Source: MSPOR6 sp964652195 (lineage in GTDB: Bacteria > Poribacteria > WGA-4E > WGA-3G). Taken from it: a DNA stretch of 64,000 nt. Each line of letters opens with the position of its first letter. Within the stretch, counting starts at the first letter, position 1. Below, one piece after another: positions 10,901-19,629 of the stretch. The position numbers were made by a program, and so were the translations under genes. The DNA lies in assembly GCA_964652195.1 (NCBI GenBank), contig CAZZBB010000080.1, positions 1 to 64,000 on the forward strand, read 5' to 3'. Below the pieces are notes generated by a model. That model ran no database searches. It saw only the letters and a program-made list of their open reading frames with translations, and was not told the origin of the DNA.

Positions 10901-11084
10901 TTTGTATGTATATACTACCTTCTCCATAATCCTCACCAAAACCTGTTCCATATTCTCTTCCTGTTGTGACAGTTAGTTTTCTTTCAACCTTTCCTGCAAG
11001 AACTGGTTGATCGTCAGAATTTTCTAATATATTACACGATGATACAACCAGACAAAGACAAATAATTGGAATTATGATTCTCAT
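7986..11084 (-). pseudogene. PDZ-containing gluzincin (M61-like) lipoprotein peptidase, split by in-frame TAG
   Basis: Two open frames, 11084-10452 and downstream to 7986, lie in the same frame and are separated only by a TAG at 10449-10451 (NSW-stop-YKW). The internal copy of the same domain reads TTWTYKW at that place, so one sense codon has become amber. The restored product is about 1032 residues: lipoprotein signal (LVVSSC; GGAG 7 nt before the ATG at 11084), duplicated N-terminal domains with GTRYLWF, a gluzincin catalytic domain with HEVFH near residue 754 and the downstream Glu in WFSEG, and a C-terminal PDZ-like region. Without readthrough, only a secreted N-terminal fragment is made, unless translation restarts at a TTG near 10280. 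A nonsense mutation is the simplest reading; a sequencing error or readthrough is possible. Confidence 0.8.
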
Positions 11085-11148
11085 ATTACTGCTCCAAAAA
11101 GACATAACAGTTTTCGTTAATGATTCCCAGGTCTATTTAATATGGTAC

Positions 11149-11166
11149 ACCACATTGTGGTATAAT
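11149..11166 (+). promoter_or_regulatory. Inverted repeat overlapping a -10-like element
   Basis: The perfect inverted repeat ACCAC-ATT-GTGGT lies at 11149-11161 and runs into TATAAT at 11161-11166, between the divergent peptidase and EamA genes. A repressor bound here would cover the -10 of a promoter reading toward the EamA gene. No good -35 hexamer was found at normal spacing, so the promoter part is weak. Confidence 0.4.
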
Positions 11167-11237
11167 CATTTTGTCTTACATTATCTCATTATTGAAGTGT
11201 AACTAACTGATATAAAATAGATTTACAGAATATCTAT

Positions 11238-12128
11238 ATGCACACAACATCAATACTATTGATCCTTTTATCAGCAATTTGCCATGCTTTATGGAATTTC
11301 TATAGTAAATCAAGTAAAGATACACGCATATTATTCTTCTGGTGTGGACTTTACACTGCAATTATAGCTATTGTCGTATTCATCATCAATAAACCTACGA
11401 TCCCTACACCAGTATGGATATATATTCTTGCGTCTGCATTCGTACATCTATTGTATCGTCTGTTTTTAACTCAAGCATACACTGTTGGAGAGATTTCATT
11501 CGTTTATCCAATTACCCGATCTGCTCCGGCATTCATTCCAATATTCGCATATCTCTTTCTCAAGGAGACAATCTCAATACAAGGGTTAATTGGAATCCTA
11601 TTTGTTGTTTACTCAATTATTCTCTATCAGTATCGAGAAAAGGACTATAGTTTAAAGACGTTCTTCAGATTTCTAAGGAAACCGGATGCAATTTGGGCGT
11701 ATGCCACACTTACAAGTGTGATCGGATATTCACTCATAGATAAACAAGGAATGTATATACTCCATATCAATACAACCACAACACCTGTGATGCATGCAGT
11801 GAATTACTATCTAATGGAAAACCTCTGCTCACAACTACTTTATGCAGTAATTACATTTATGCGTTTTCACAACAAACAAATCATAGAAATTGGAAAAACA
11901 GAATGGAAAAGAGCACTTTTTGTTGTTGTATTCTCGTTAATTTCCTATTCACTGATCCTCTATGTCCTAATGACTGAAAAAGTAAGTTATGTAACTGCCA
12001 TACGTCAAAGTTCAGTCATATTTGTCGTTCTACTGGGAGGGTATGCCTTGAAAGAAACATATACAAAGCGTAGATTATTCGCAGCTTTCATAATGGTTAT
12101 TGGTATATTTTTGATTACAATGCAATAA
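11238..12128 (+). CDS. EamA/DMT-family transporter
   Basis: A 296-residue integral membrane protein made of about ten hydrophobic segments in two similar halves, the arrangement of drug/metabolite transporter (EamA) exporters. Family-like features include LSAICHALWNFYSK at the N-terminus, FVYPITRSAPAFIPI in the first half and the C-terminal GYALKETYTKRRLFAAFIM. EamA proteins export amino acids, metabolites or drugs; the substrate here cannot be inferred. There is no clear ribosome site before the ATG. The gene stands alone, divergent from the split peptidase gene and possibly controlled by the palindrome about 75 bp upstream. Confidence 0.88.
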   Translation: MHTTSILLILLSAICHALWNFYSKSSKDTRILFFWCGLYTAIIAIVVFIINKPTIPTPVWIYILASAFVHLLYRLFLTQAYTVGEISFVYPITRSAPAFIPIFAYLFLKETISIQGLIGILFVVYSIILYQYREKDYSLKTFFRFLRKPDAIWAYATLTSVIGYSLIDKQGMYILHINTTTTPVMHAVNYYLMENLCSQLLYAVITFMRFHNKQIIEIGKTEWKRALFVVVFSLISYSLILYVLMTEKVSYVTAIRQSSVIFVVLLGGYALKETYTKRRLFAAFIMVIGIFLITMQ

Positions 12129-12277
12129 AAATAAGATGTCTATATCCAGAATCACAAAATTGTTAGCTTGTGGTGTATACAATCCAAAATACCAAAAATC
12201 TGTCTACATCAGCGATTACTTATCCATATATTGATAGAATGTGAATAGATGATACAATCCTTAGTATATATAACAAG

Positions 12278-12303
12278 AAGGTTCGGCATTAGAACCGAAC
12301 CTT
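12278..12303. terminator. Hairpin between convergent genes, probable bidirectional terminator
   Basis: AAGGTTCGG (12278-12286) pairs perfectly with CCGAACCTT (12295-12303) across an 8-base loop. On the plus strand it is followed by a T-rich stretch (TTTTAAATTGATTTTTATTTT). It lies between the convergent EamA and dehydrogenase genes. Confidence 0.6.
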
Positions 12304-12329
12304 GATTTTAAATTGATTTTTATTTTCTC

Positions 12330-13304
12330 CTATCCGAACGATATACCTAATTTAACACTACGTTCAGGATGGTTATCCATTTCTATGTAGGCTTCAACAG
12401 AATCTTCAAAAGGGATTACTGGGTCAACAATGTCTTCACAGTCAAATCGACCTTCTGCAAGCCATTTCCAACAAGATTGGATTATCCTGCCGAAATTCCA
12501 ACGTGGATGGTCTCGATTTGGATCACTATTCGCTCGGGCAAAAATTAAGTTAGGAATATTAAAGTGTGCTACTGCACCAAGATCTAACCCACCTTTACAT
12601 TCCTTTGCCCAACCTGCAACGACAACTGTTCCTTCAAACGCAACACTACGAATTGCGTCATCAAGGGCATTATAAACTGCACTTGTTTCAATAGCAACAT
12701 CAAGACCTAAACCACCGGTTGCTTCCTTAAGTACTTCCCCAACATCACAAGTAGTCGGATCCAGTACAAGATCAGCACCCGTTTTCTCAGCAACAGAGCG
12801 ACGACCTTCAATAGGGTCAACACATGCAATGAAATCTGCCCCTGCTTCGCGTGCATACTGTTGGGTCATGAGTCCAATTGCCCCTAATCCAAAAACTGCT
12901 ATGCGATCCCCTACACGAACCTGTCCGTCTCGTATCGAGGACAAGGCAAAGTGAGCAGGATCATAACATACCGCTTCTTTCCAGGTCATTCTTTCTGGCA
13001 TCTTTAAAACACCACCGGATCTCCAGGTATGTGTTTCTTTAAGATGTCCATGTCCAGCAATGCGTTCACCTACTTCACAGTCTTCAACACCATCCCCAAC
13101 TTCAATTATCTTCCCAACACACATATTACCAAGTCCTTGTGGGAAACCTGCTCCACGCAAACCGTAATACATAGTCATCTCTGTTCCACGTTTTGGTGCA
13201 CCATGTTCAACCTGAACACGAACATGTCCTTCTGGAACAGGTCCATCTTCATATTCTCGTAAAACCGGTTCTCTCGGTGCCACTGCAACTAATTCTTTTG
13301 GCAT
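12330..13304 (-). CDS. Medium-chain dehydrogenase/reductase (alcohol dehydrogenase-like)
   Basis: A 324-residue MDR-superfamily oxidoreductase. The N-terminal GroES-like domain has VGKIIEVGDGVEDCEVGERI. The Rossmann domain carries the dinucleotide motif GLGAIG with acidic CVDP at the end of the second strand, favouring NAD(H). Neither the cysteine that binds catalytic zinc nor the four-cysteine structural zinc cluster is visible (the usual position reads KRGTEMTMYYG), so it may act without zinc or with other ligands. AAGGAGATAAT precedes the ATG. It lies 50 bp after the CehA-like gene on the same strand. Substrate unknown, possibly a sugar or sugar alcohol. Confidence 0.85.
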   Translation of the reverse strand: MPKELVAVAPREPVLREYEDGPVPEGHVRVQVEHGAPKRGTEMTMYYGLRGAGFPQGLGNMCVGKIIEVGDGVEDCEVGERIAGHGHLKETHTWRSGGVLKMPERMTWKEAVCYDPAHFALSSIRDGQVRVGDRIAVFGLGAIGLMTQQYAREAGADFIACVDPIEGRRSVAEKTGADLVLDPTTCDVGEVLKEATGGLGLDVAIETSAVYNALDDAIRSVAFEGTVVVAGWAKECKGGLDLGAVAHFNIPNLIFARANSDPNRDHPRWNFGRIIQSCWKWLAEGRFDCEDIVDPVIPFEDSVEAYIEMDNHPERSVKLGISFG

Positions 13305-13354
13305 ATTATCTCCTTAATAGTAGTAGGTACATTCTGTGTACCGAAACCTAAAAA

Positions 13355-15850
13355 TTAATGTGGAATTCCTAATTTATGCATTCTTTGATGTATAGCTTCT
13401 CGTGCTTCTTGGAAAGGACGGGATAGATATTCAATGTGGTCAGCTTCACCGTGATGATGGGTAGTTGTTCCATGTTCATAATGACGGGCGGATTGTTGAA
13501 TGTAGGATAATCCACCTTCAATGAGTGTAAGCATATAGTTAGCCGTTTCTGGATCAAACATCCACCATTCTTCACCCACAGCAATGTAAATTGGAGATGT
13601 ATGTGCAATGATTCCCCGTCTCCAACCGTCGTAATGTGGTATGGCTTGAGCATACTCAGGTCCACCACACCGAGCGGCTATCCAGGAATGCTTATCTACT
13701 TTTACTTTTGCTTTTATCCGTAATTGATGTGAACCGTTGTTCTCTTCTGTTGAAGCGACTACCTCACCTGCTTGTATTATTTGTAAAGTGTGAATGGGGA
13801 AAATAGAATCTGCTGACGCTTCTACTTCAACTGTTCCACCATTTCCTGGAAGATTAATAGTACTTCCTATGGGTTGACCATCAACTGTAAGCCGTATCAT
13901 CGGTCCGCCACTAAGAAATGTGTTCCCTGCACTCATGTATTTACACCAATTATCATAATTGAATTCTTCATTTTCTGGGATATGGACATAAGTACGATAT
14001 ACACCAACTGGAACATCCGCTGTCATTTTATCAGTTCCCCCAACCAGTGGAAGTTTATATCCACAATTGAGGTAACGATAGTATTCAATATGACCATACA
14101 TTGCATTCGTTAGGTATTCAACAGCATCCACACGATTGGTAGCAATTAGTGTTGCGGGTTCACAATTTGGATTTGGGATATGTGGTAGGACGACTGTTCC
14201 ACCTTGTTTATGACAAGCATCTGCCCAATGAGATAGTGTTACCTCCATATTCCCACCCAGTTCTGCTTCACCTGGACCATCAGAACACCATGGGGCAACT
14301 TGTTCTTTTAACCCAAGTAGCGTTAGATGACCAAGCACATGTTGTCTATTTTCTTGCGTTGCATATACAATACTTCTACCATCTGCAGAAGAAGTCGGTC
14401 TACCAATGAATTCCTCTGTATTGGTAAAGAGATGTCCCCACTGTGATAGGAGTAGATTTACCACACCAAGATCTTCACCTTGTGCTTCAGTATGTGCTCC
14501 TTGTGTAGAAAGGAAATGCACATGGGTATCACCACTGAAATACCGTTCAGAATTCATATCACACCAACGTTTTAGCCGTAGTGTCAATTCCCGTTGTCCG
14601 GGTTTTATATTGACCTTAGTCCGTAAAGGTGTATATTCAAAACCACGTGCAACATCAACAATTACTTCCCCACGGGGTAACCATCCCTGACATGTGCCGT
14701 CAATATAGGCATAACTGATTTGTCCTAACCGAACATCACCACCCACATCTATGTGCCATGTCCCCATATTTGAATTCACATGTGCATGGTGTCCATGCGG
14801 TGCATAAGGCACACCGTGTGTTGAACGAAAGTGTATACGACACGGTACTGGTTTGTTTGTGTCGTCATCAATTACGGTTGTATATACCCAGTTCCTACCA
14901 GAGTCGATGACCTCTACTTTGACGCGTTCGTTGGGTTGAACAAAGCCATTTTCTTGAGCCTCACCCCAATTGAAACTACCAAGTGTTTCACCTTCATTTT
15001 TTACTTCAATTGTGGCAGATGGTGTAGCAGAAATCTCAGTGTATGCAGGACTACTTTTACTGTTTTGCGTCTCACCCCATCCTTTGAAATCGTCATCTAT
15101 AAACCCATCGGAGGGATTCTCAGGTAATGCATAGGGATAGGTTGCCGTTCCTCTGTCAACATTAATCTCCATATCAAACGGCTTTTCAGCATCTTCAGTT
15201 TGAGGAAGAGTTATTTTTACCTCACGGTTTGGGTGGCGCGGAATTGGGTTTTCATCAAGATGCCCCAGTGTAATTGCAGCAATAATAAACTTACGTTCTT
15301 CTGATTGTATTTCTATAGATGTAATCTCTTGATCTGGATGGGGATTCTTCCAGATGTATAAGTAAAAGTTCCGCGGTACACACTGAGTTGCTTCAGTTTG
15401 ACGATTTCCTGCTGATCCCCACGGTCCTTGATGTCGTGAATATAAACCTTCTTGGGTATCAGGTATGGCAATAAAAGTTTGTTGACCCCAACCTTGAGGT
15501 ACACTGCCAATTTCAAAGCGTTCCCGTATTGGAACTTTTGCTACCTCACCATCTGCATAGTGAAAAACATAGTTGGCTATGAGTCTTCCTATTGCTTCAC
15601 CCTCAGGAATTCGCGATTCTAATAGTCTGTGTACAAATATAACTCGTTGTGCTGAACTATTAATTGGAATCTGGATAGGTTGCGTATTCACACCAGCTCC
15701 AAAACCTAAATAGGTTTTATCACCATCTGAGATGTGAAATGGAAGTCCGTGAAATGTTACCCCACCCAAATCTGATGTGATATTTACATCAATATCCTCA
15801 GAATCTACATTACACAAGTCTTTAAGAGAAATTGGTTGATAGTCTTTCAT
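13355..15850 (-). CDS. CehA/McbA-family metallohydrolase (PHP-like)
   Basis: An 831-residue protein whose central part contains YFSGDTHVHF, the metal-binding start of CehA/McbA and PHP-type hydrolases. Further His and Asp residues follow (HIPNPNCEP, GGTDKM). Flanking regions are beta-rich and carbohydrate-binding-like. The family includes carbamate hydrolases, but members in environmental bacteria are mostly uncharacterised. An in-frame ATG exists at 15904; GAGGAATAAT directly before the ATG at 15850 makes that the better start. There is no signal peptide, so it is probably cytoplasmic. It may be cotranscribed with the dehydrogenase downstream. Confidence 0.8.
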   Translation of the reverse strand: MKDYQPISLKDLCNVDSEDIDVNITSDLGGVTFHGLPFHISDGDKTYLGFGAGVNTQPIQIPINSSAQRVIFVHRLLESRIPEGEAIGRLIANYVFHYADGEVAKVPIRERFEIGSVPQGWGQQTFIAIPDTQEGLYSRHQGPWGSAGNRQTEATQCVPRNFYLYIWKNPHPDQEITSIEIQSEERKFIIAAITLGHLDENPIPRHPNREVKITLPQTEDAEKPFDMEINVDRGTATYPYALPENPSDGFIDDDFKGWGETQNSKSSPAYTEISATPSATIEVKNEGETLGSFNWGEAQENGFVQPNERVKVEVIDSGRNWVYTTVIDDDTNKPVPCRIHFRSTHGVPYAPHGHHAHVNSNMGTWHIDVGGDVRLGQISYAYIDGTCQGWLPRGEVIVDVARGFEYTPLRTKVNIKPGQRELTLRLKRWCDMNSERYFSGDTHVHFLSTQGAHTEAQGEDLGVVNLLLSQWGHLFTNTEEFIGRPTSSADGRSIVYATQENRQHVLGHLTLLGLKEQVAPWCSDGPGEAELGGNMEVTLSHWADACHKQGGTVVLPHIPNPNCEPATLIATNRVDAVEYLTNAMYGHIEYYRYLNCGYKLPLVGGTDKMTADVPVGVYRTYVHIPENEEFNYDNWCKYMSAGNTFLSGGPMIRLTVDGQPIGSTINLPGNGGTVEVEASADSIFPIHTLQIIQAGEVVASTEENNGSHQLRIKAKVKVDKHSWIAARCGGPEYAQAIPHYDGWRRGIIAHTSPIYIAVGEEWWMFDPETANYMLTLIEGGLSYIQQSARHYEHGTTTHHHGEADHIEYLSRPFQEAREAIHQRMHKLGIPH

Positions 15851-15913
15851 ATTATTCCTCAATTCATATTTTATTGTTTCTATAATAGAGTGTGTTAAGT
15901 TCAAATTTGATGT

Positions 15914-16540
15914 TTATGGATTCTCCTTGTTTATACCTAAACGTTCTCGAAGATCGCGCTCTTTTTCTTCAAGTTCAGCGAGTTCCTTAAGTTCTCTTAT
16001 TCGCTCTTTTAATTCTTCAGTTTCTTTTCTTGCTTTTTGATTTGCCCTAAGCCTTTCAATAGGAATATGTTCAATGATCGGATATTCAATCATTACTAAG
16101 ACCTTTTTGTTTTCCTTATCTATCTCAGGTTCGCTTATGTTAGCTTCACCGTCAACCTTATATCCTTCTGGAACATTAAGCTTGACGGTAAGAGTCCGTG
16201 CAGCAACCCTTTTCTGAACGTTTGCTATCAATTTATGGCGATACTTTTCACGTTCCTCAGAGTCTTCGGCAATCCATCTTTCAACGACTTCTGCAAATTC
16301 ACTGCTCATTCTGAGACGTTTCATAGTATCATAAGTGATATGCAAAAGATGCCTTATAGATATATCTTGCCCATATCCATCAATACCCATAGAATGATGT
16401 CATGAACGCCTATTGATAACGTGATCCTCAATTATGGCATTGACATTAACGTATGTACGTAAGTCAACTGAAATTGTTTGTCTGTCTTTTTAAACTTCAC
16501 CTGTTTTAGGGTTTCGATTCGTAAAAGTAAATTCTTTCAT
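15914..16540 (-). pseudogene. Hypothetical gene with two in-frame stop codons and coiled-coil C-terminus
   Basis: A start with a good ribosome site (AAGGTGATG before the ATG at 16538-16540) opens MKEFTFTNRNPKTGEV and meets TAA at 16490-16492. The same frame continues protein-like (KDRQTISVDLRTYVNVNAII) to TGA at 16400-16402, then runs open to 15914. The restored product is about 208 residues, ending in a Glu/Lys/Arg-rich coiled coil near the C-terminus (residues EELKERIRELKELAELEEK). No frameshift is needed, only two nonsense changes. A remaining protein could start at ATG 16390 or 16324, but neither has a ribosome site. I do not recognise the family. Confidence 0.65.
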
Positions 16541-16579
16541 CTTTACATCACCTTTTTAAAAAGCATAAGCAGAACATGT

Positions 16580-16807
16580 TCATAAAAATGTTCGATATTT
16601 AGGGAAAATCCATATTTTGGACGCACGGTCTGCAAGGTCTTTTGCCCTTGAGAAGATAGCCACTTCGTTCCATGCCTCGGATTGCCTAAGAAGTTCGCTA
16701 TTTCGCTTTCCTTTCCAAGCTTGACGAGAGACAGTTGTCACTTGAAACTCAGCATCAAAATATCTTACTAATCGCCAGTCCAAGTTTTCATCAAGTAGTA
16801 CGCGCAT
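16580..16807 (-). pseudogene. DUF5615 PIN-like toxin, C-terminus lost
   Basis: The first 45 residues match DUF5615 PIN-like proteins (MRVLLDENLDWRLVRYF, VTTVSRQAWKG, NSELLRQSE): the early acidic cluster and the GxxNxELL-type segment are present. The remainder (EVAIFSRAKDLADRAS onward) does not resemble the family, which normally continues into a second acidic active-site segment with LLTTD-like sequence. At 75 residues it is shorter than the usual 110-120. The start overlaps the end of the DUF433 gene by 17 nt, the usual arrangement of this toxin-antitoxin pair. It is probably inactive. Confidence 0.6.
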
Positions 16808-17045
16808 ATTGCTTAGATTTCCAATCTGATTGAGGATGTGATCCGATTGCTGCAGTGAATGCTAACTCTAAAAATGCGATTGCCTGCTCTCGTGAAACAG
16901 AAGGGAATCCTTCAAGAAAGTAATCAAGGCTCTCACCTGCTTTTAGATGATCAATCAAGGACTGGATAGGAACACGTGTGCCGGTAAAGACTGGAACACC
17001 ACTGTGAATTTCGGGGTCTTGGTTTATCACTTGTTCTGGTTTCAT
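16791..17045 (-). CDS. DUF433 family antitoxin
   Basis: A DUF433 (PF04255) protein: INQDPEIHSGVPVFTGTRVPIQ, followed by LIDHLKAGESLDYFLEGFPSVSREQ, is the full family signature of a small winged-helix-like antitoxin paired with DUF5615 toxins. The ATG at 17045 starts just before the conserved domain and is preferred; an ATG at 17138 would add 31 unlikely residues. The gene overlaps the truncated toxin gene downstream. DUF433 proteins normally bind the toxin and repress their own operon; with the toxin broken, this copy may now be a solitary relic. Confidence 0.8.
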   Translation of the reverse strand: MKPEQVINQDPEIHSGVPVFTGTRVPIQSLIDHLKAGESLDYFLEGFPSVSREQAIAFLELAFTAAIGSHPQSDWKSKQYARTT

Positions 17046-17273
17046 ATTTTCTTTCGCGGAGGTGAATTTCACAACCGCGCCTTTTTCATTTTGTGTCTTT
17101 CGTAATTCACAGGAATTACGCAAAAAATTGGATTTCACGACTAATTGGACGAATATTGCGAAGAACGCACAATGAGTTGTGCTTCTACAAACACTTTAAC
17201 GGCTGAAAACGGGCAAATTGCGTTAGTCCTGATTCAGGCAAATGTTAGGACTTCCATCAACCAATCGACAAAA

Positions 17274-17462
17274 CTACGATGATTCGTTCGCATGGAGCCG
17301 TTCAGCTAACCACAAGTTAACCAAAGTTTCCGGTAAGATTCCCTGTTCCAGTGCGTACTTTTCTATTTTTTTATATATCTCTGGGGTAAGTGTTACACGA
17401 CACTTACGCTGCATCCGCACCTCAAAATTGACTTCCTGTGTTTCATCCCAGTGGTCAGCCAA
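17274..17462 (-). CDS. CopG/BrnA-like antitoxin, start uncertain
   Basis: The 62-residue part contains CRVTLTPEIYKKIEKYA and LPETLVNLWLAERL, typical of CopG-type ribbon-helix-helix antitoxins (PF12441-like). The listed start is a TTG. The same frame stays open upstream to about 17555 and reads ARNLEEIADYWDSHSLADHWD, which is the normal N-terminus of this family, but no ATG, GTG or TTG begins that part. An ATG at about 17534, preceded by AAATAAAG, is in another frame, so a one-base frameshift near 17520-17534 is likely. No toxin gene is adjacent. Probably a decaying orphan antitoxin. Confidence 0.6.
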   Translation of the reverse strand: MADHWDETQEVNFEVRMQRKCRVTLTPEIYKKIEKYALEQGILPETLVNLWLAERLHANESS

Positions 17463-17555
17463 ACTGTGAGAATCCCAATAGTCAGCTATCTCCTCCAGAT
17501 TTCGTGCCTTAGATATACTGGAAATTTGTTCATCTTTATTTTCTTTTATACATAA

Positions 17556-18551
17556 TTATAAAGGTAAATCAATGGATTGTCCTTTTTCAGATGACATATA
17601 GAACGCCTGCATTAATTCTGTCAGGTTACGTCCATCTTCTATCGTAATCGTCATCGGTTCATCACGGAGAATAGCATTAATCCACTGCTGCATCGGTGGT
17701 GGAGGTGCATCAGGTGCATCAGCAATATACTCAGTTTTTTCCTCATCAGATAATTTTCGCGTGTCGAAATGCATTTCACCATGTCCAGCAGCGAAAGATC
17801 CTTCTGTCCCATATATCTCAAGCATATTCGGACCAGAACGGTGTGTCCATGCAACATCAATTACACCTAAGGCTTTATTGGCAAATTCAACTACTGAAAC
17901 ACTATTGTCATCAATTGGGAAATTCCCTGTAAAATTATTAATTTTGGCAATTGCACTTTTAGGTTCACCCATTAACCAACGGATAACATCAACGCGATGA
18001 CACCCTAAATCAAACAATGCACCGCCTCCAGCACGTACAGGGTCAGCAAACCACGCACTTGATCCACCAAACCAACTATCAAGTGCAGCTGAATGCGCAA
18101 TGCGACCACGACCAAAGGTTATATCACCCAGTAATCCATCATCTATTGCCTTTTTTGCAAAGAGTATTTCAGGGTTTGCTCTGGAAGGGAGTGAAATCAT
18201 GAACTTTACCCCAGCCTTTTCGACTGCTTCAATTATCGGATCACATTCTGCTACTGTAATGGCAAGGGCTTTTTCAGTGAAGATGTGCTTACCTGCTTCA
18301 GCTGCAGCAACCATAACACGCGGATGATCCGATGTAACAGCATCAACTGCAACTGCATCAATATCATCCCGACTTAATACTTCATCAAGATCGGTATAGA
18401 AAGGTATTTCATACTGTTCTGCAGCTTCTTTCCCTCCATATTCCTCTTCATCCCAAATAGCAACAAGTTCTGTTTCTGGATTCTCAGCTAATTGACGCGC
18501 ATATCCACCTGCATGAACATGTGCCATACTAATCTTTGCAACTCGTATCAT
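17556..18551 (-). CDS. Gfo/Idh/MocA family oxidoreductase
   Basis: A 331-residue NAD(P)-dependent oxidoreductase of the Gfo/Idh/MocA family, acting on sugars, inositols or related polyols. The Rossmann start is unusual (VAKISMAHVHAGGYARQL) in lacking the normal GxGxxG glycines. The family EK motif is present (HIFTEKALAITVAE), as are GGGALFDLGCHRVDVIRWL, with the catalytic-type Asp/His pair, and a C-terminal beta-sheet domain. AGGAGATATAG precedes the ATG. The missing dinucleotide glycines suggest altered cofactor binding or a specialised subfamily. Substrate unknown. Confidence 0.85.
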   Translation of the reverse strand: MIRVAKISMAHVHAGGYARQLAENPETELVAIWDEEEYGGKEAAEQYEIPFYTDLDEVLSRDDIDAVAVDAVTSDHPRVMVAAAEAGKHIFTEKALAITVAECDPIIEAVEKAGVKFMISLPSRANPEILFAKKAIDDGLLGDITFGRGRIAHSAALDSWFGGSSAWFADPVRAGGGALFDLGCHRVDVIRWLMGEPKSAIAKINNFTGNFPIDDNSVSVVEFANKALGVIDVAWTHRSGPNMLEIYGTEGSFAAGHGEMHFDTRKLSDEEKTEYIADAPDAPPPPMQQWINAILRDEPMTITIEDGRNLTELMQAFYMSSEKGQSIDLPL

Positions 18552-18579
18552 CTATATCTCCTATTGTTTATTATTTATA

Positions 18580-18885
18580 CTTGCTACTGAAGAACGTGTA
18601 GCAAAATGATTCCACCCACGTAATACTAATCTTACATTCGTATGTCTGTTTTCTTCCACAATTTGGTATCACCCGACAACATCTGTACGAGAACACTCTT
18701 TCGTGTCTTATCTGATCGGTTAGGCATTGAACCGTGTAGCGTAAAATAACTAAAGAAATGGACATATCCTGCTTACGCTTCTAATACCTTAGCATCCTCA
18801 AACGATTACCTTTCCGTGATTTCTTTGTTCTGACCCCCGTCCATCATGCCGTCAGTCCAACCAATCTTACTTGAATGAATAACCA
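18580..18885 (-). pseudogene. Decayed 3' copy of the neighbouring phytanoyl-CoA dioxygenase gene
   Basis: This stretch aligns with the 3' part of the intact dioxygenase gene at 19724-20497. Over roughly the first 115 bases (from CTTGCTACTGAAGAACGTG) I count only about four differences, including a one-base deletion (GGT-ATCACCC against GGTCATCACCC) that breaks the frame. Similarity then weakens but continues to about 18885 (CCATCATGCCGTCAGTC against CCATCATACCACCAGTT). The 5' half of the gene is missing. It is a recent partial duplicate, separated from the intact copy by the MntA-HepT pair. Confidence 0.85.
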
Positions 18886-18935
18886 ACGTCTAATGTGATA
18901 TTCTCAGTATCCTTAAAGCTTAGGATTGAATGGTA

Positions 18936-19280
18936 TCATTCACTTATCTCTTCAAGGATTTGTTGAATTTGTGCCTGAAACGATGGCAGTTCAGATTGCA
19001 CTACGTCCCAGATAATATTAATATCTACATTAAAATATACGTGGGTCACTCTGTTTCTCATCCCCGCAATTTCCTGCCATGCGATATTAGGATATACGTC
19101 TCGGATTGAATCAGGAATTTTCTTGACTGCTTCTCCGATGATTTGAAGGTTTCGAATGACTGCGTCAATCCGCATCTGATCCATTTTAAATTCATTATAC
19201 GCAACATCTTTAACGTACGAATCAATACGTTCAGATGCTTCTACTATATCTTGAAGATATAAACTATATATTCGTGACAT
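18936..19280 (-). CDS. hepT: HepT-like toxin (DUF86)
   Basis: A 114-residue HEPN-domain protein of the HepT/DUF86 family, the ribonuclease toxin of MntA-HepT systems. The catalytic motif Rx4HxY is intact in RNRVTHVYF. Conserved helices include DAVIRNLQIIGEAVKKIP and the GMRNRVTH turn. Its start overlaps the end of the nucleotidyltransferase gene by 17 nt, so the two are cotranslated. In characterised pairs the nucleotidyltransferase neutralises HepT by AMP addition to the tyrosine of this motif. The toxin looks functional by sequence. Confidence 0.9.
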   Translation of the reverse strand: MSRIYSLYLQDIVEASERIDSYVKDVAYNEFKMDQMRIDAVIRNLQIIGEAVKKIPDSIRDVYPNIAWQEIAGMRNRVTHVYFNVDINIIWDVVQSELPSFQAQIQQILEEISE

Positions 19281-19575
19281 ATTCTATTTCTTTTTCGATA
19301 TAGGACTTTAGACGTGGTTTGATAGAAGTAGCGGTTACCAGGTCAACGTCCCTTTCAAATAGATCTTCAAGAAAAAGTGCTAACCCCATGTAGTCTCGGA
19401 AGGTCAATCTTTCGAGTTCAACGATAATATCAATGTCGCTTTTAGGAGTTGCAGTCCCTCTCACATAAGATCCGAACAAGCCGATCCGCTTGACACCGTA
19501 TTTTCGCAAAGTATCTCGATTGTCTGCTAACCTCTGTTTAATTAGTTCTTTGCTAAGAAGTGTTTGTTCTGCCAT
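19264..19575 (-). CDS. mntA: MntA-like minimal nucleotidyltransferase antitoxin
   Basis: A 104-residue minimal nucleotidyltransferase: GLFGSYVRGTATPKSDIDII has the GSx10DxD catalytic motif complete, with a downstream strand RDVDLVTA supplying the third acidic residue. GAGGTAATTTCG precedes the ATG at 19575, which is preferred over an in-frame upstream start at 19596. MntA enzymes AMPylate the cognate HepT and act as the antitoxin. The overlap with hepT fits the known operon layout. The pair sits between two copies of a dioxygenase gene, one decayed. Confidence 0.9.
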   Translation of the reverse strand: MAEQTLLSKELIKQRLADNRDTLRKYGVKRIGLFGSYVRGTATPKSDIDIIVELERLTFRDYMGLALFLEDLFERDVDLVTATSIKPRLKSYIEKEIEYVTNI

Positions 19576-19629
19576 CGAAATTACCTCAGCAATCACGACT
19601 ATAATTGCTTTTATAAATAACTGAACATT

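Noticed and set aside
12330..13304. Classical zinc alcohol dehydrogenase
   Set aside because: The catalytic and structural zinc cysteines are not visible, so only the broader MDR family is claimed.
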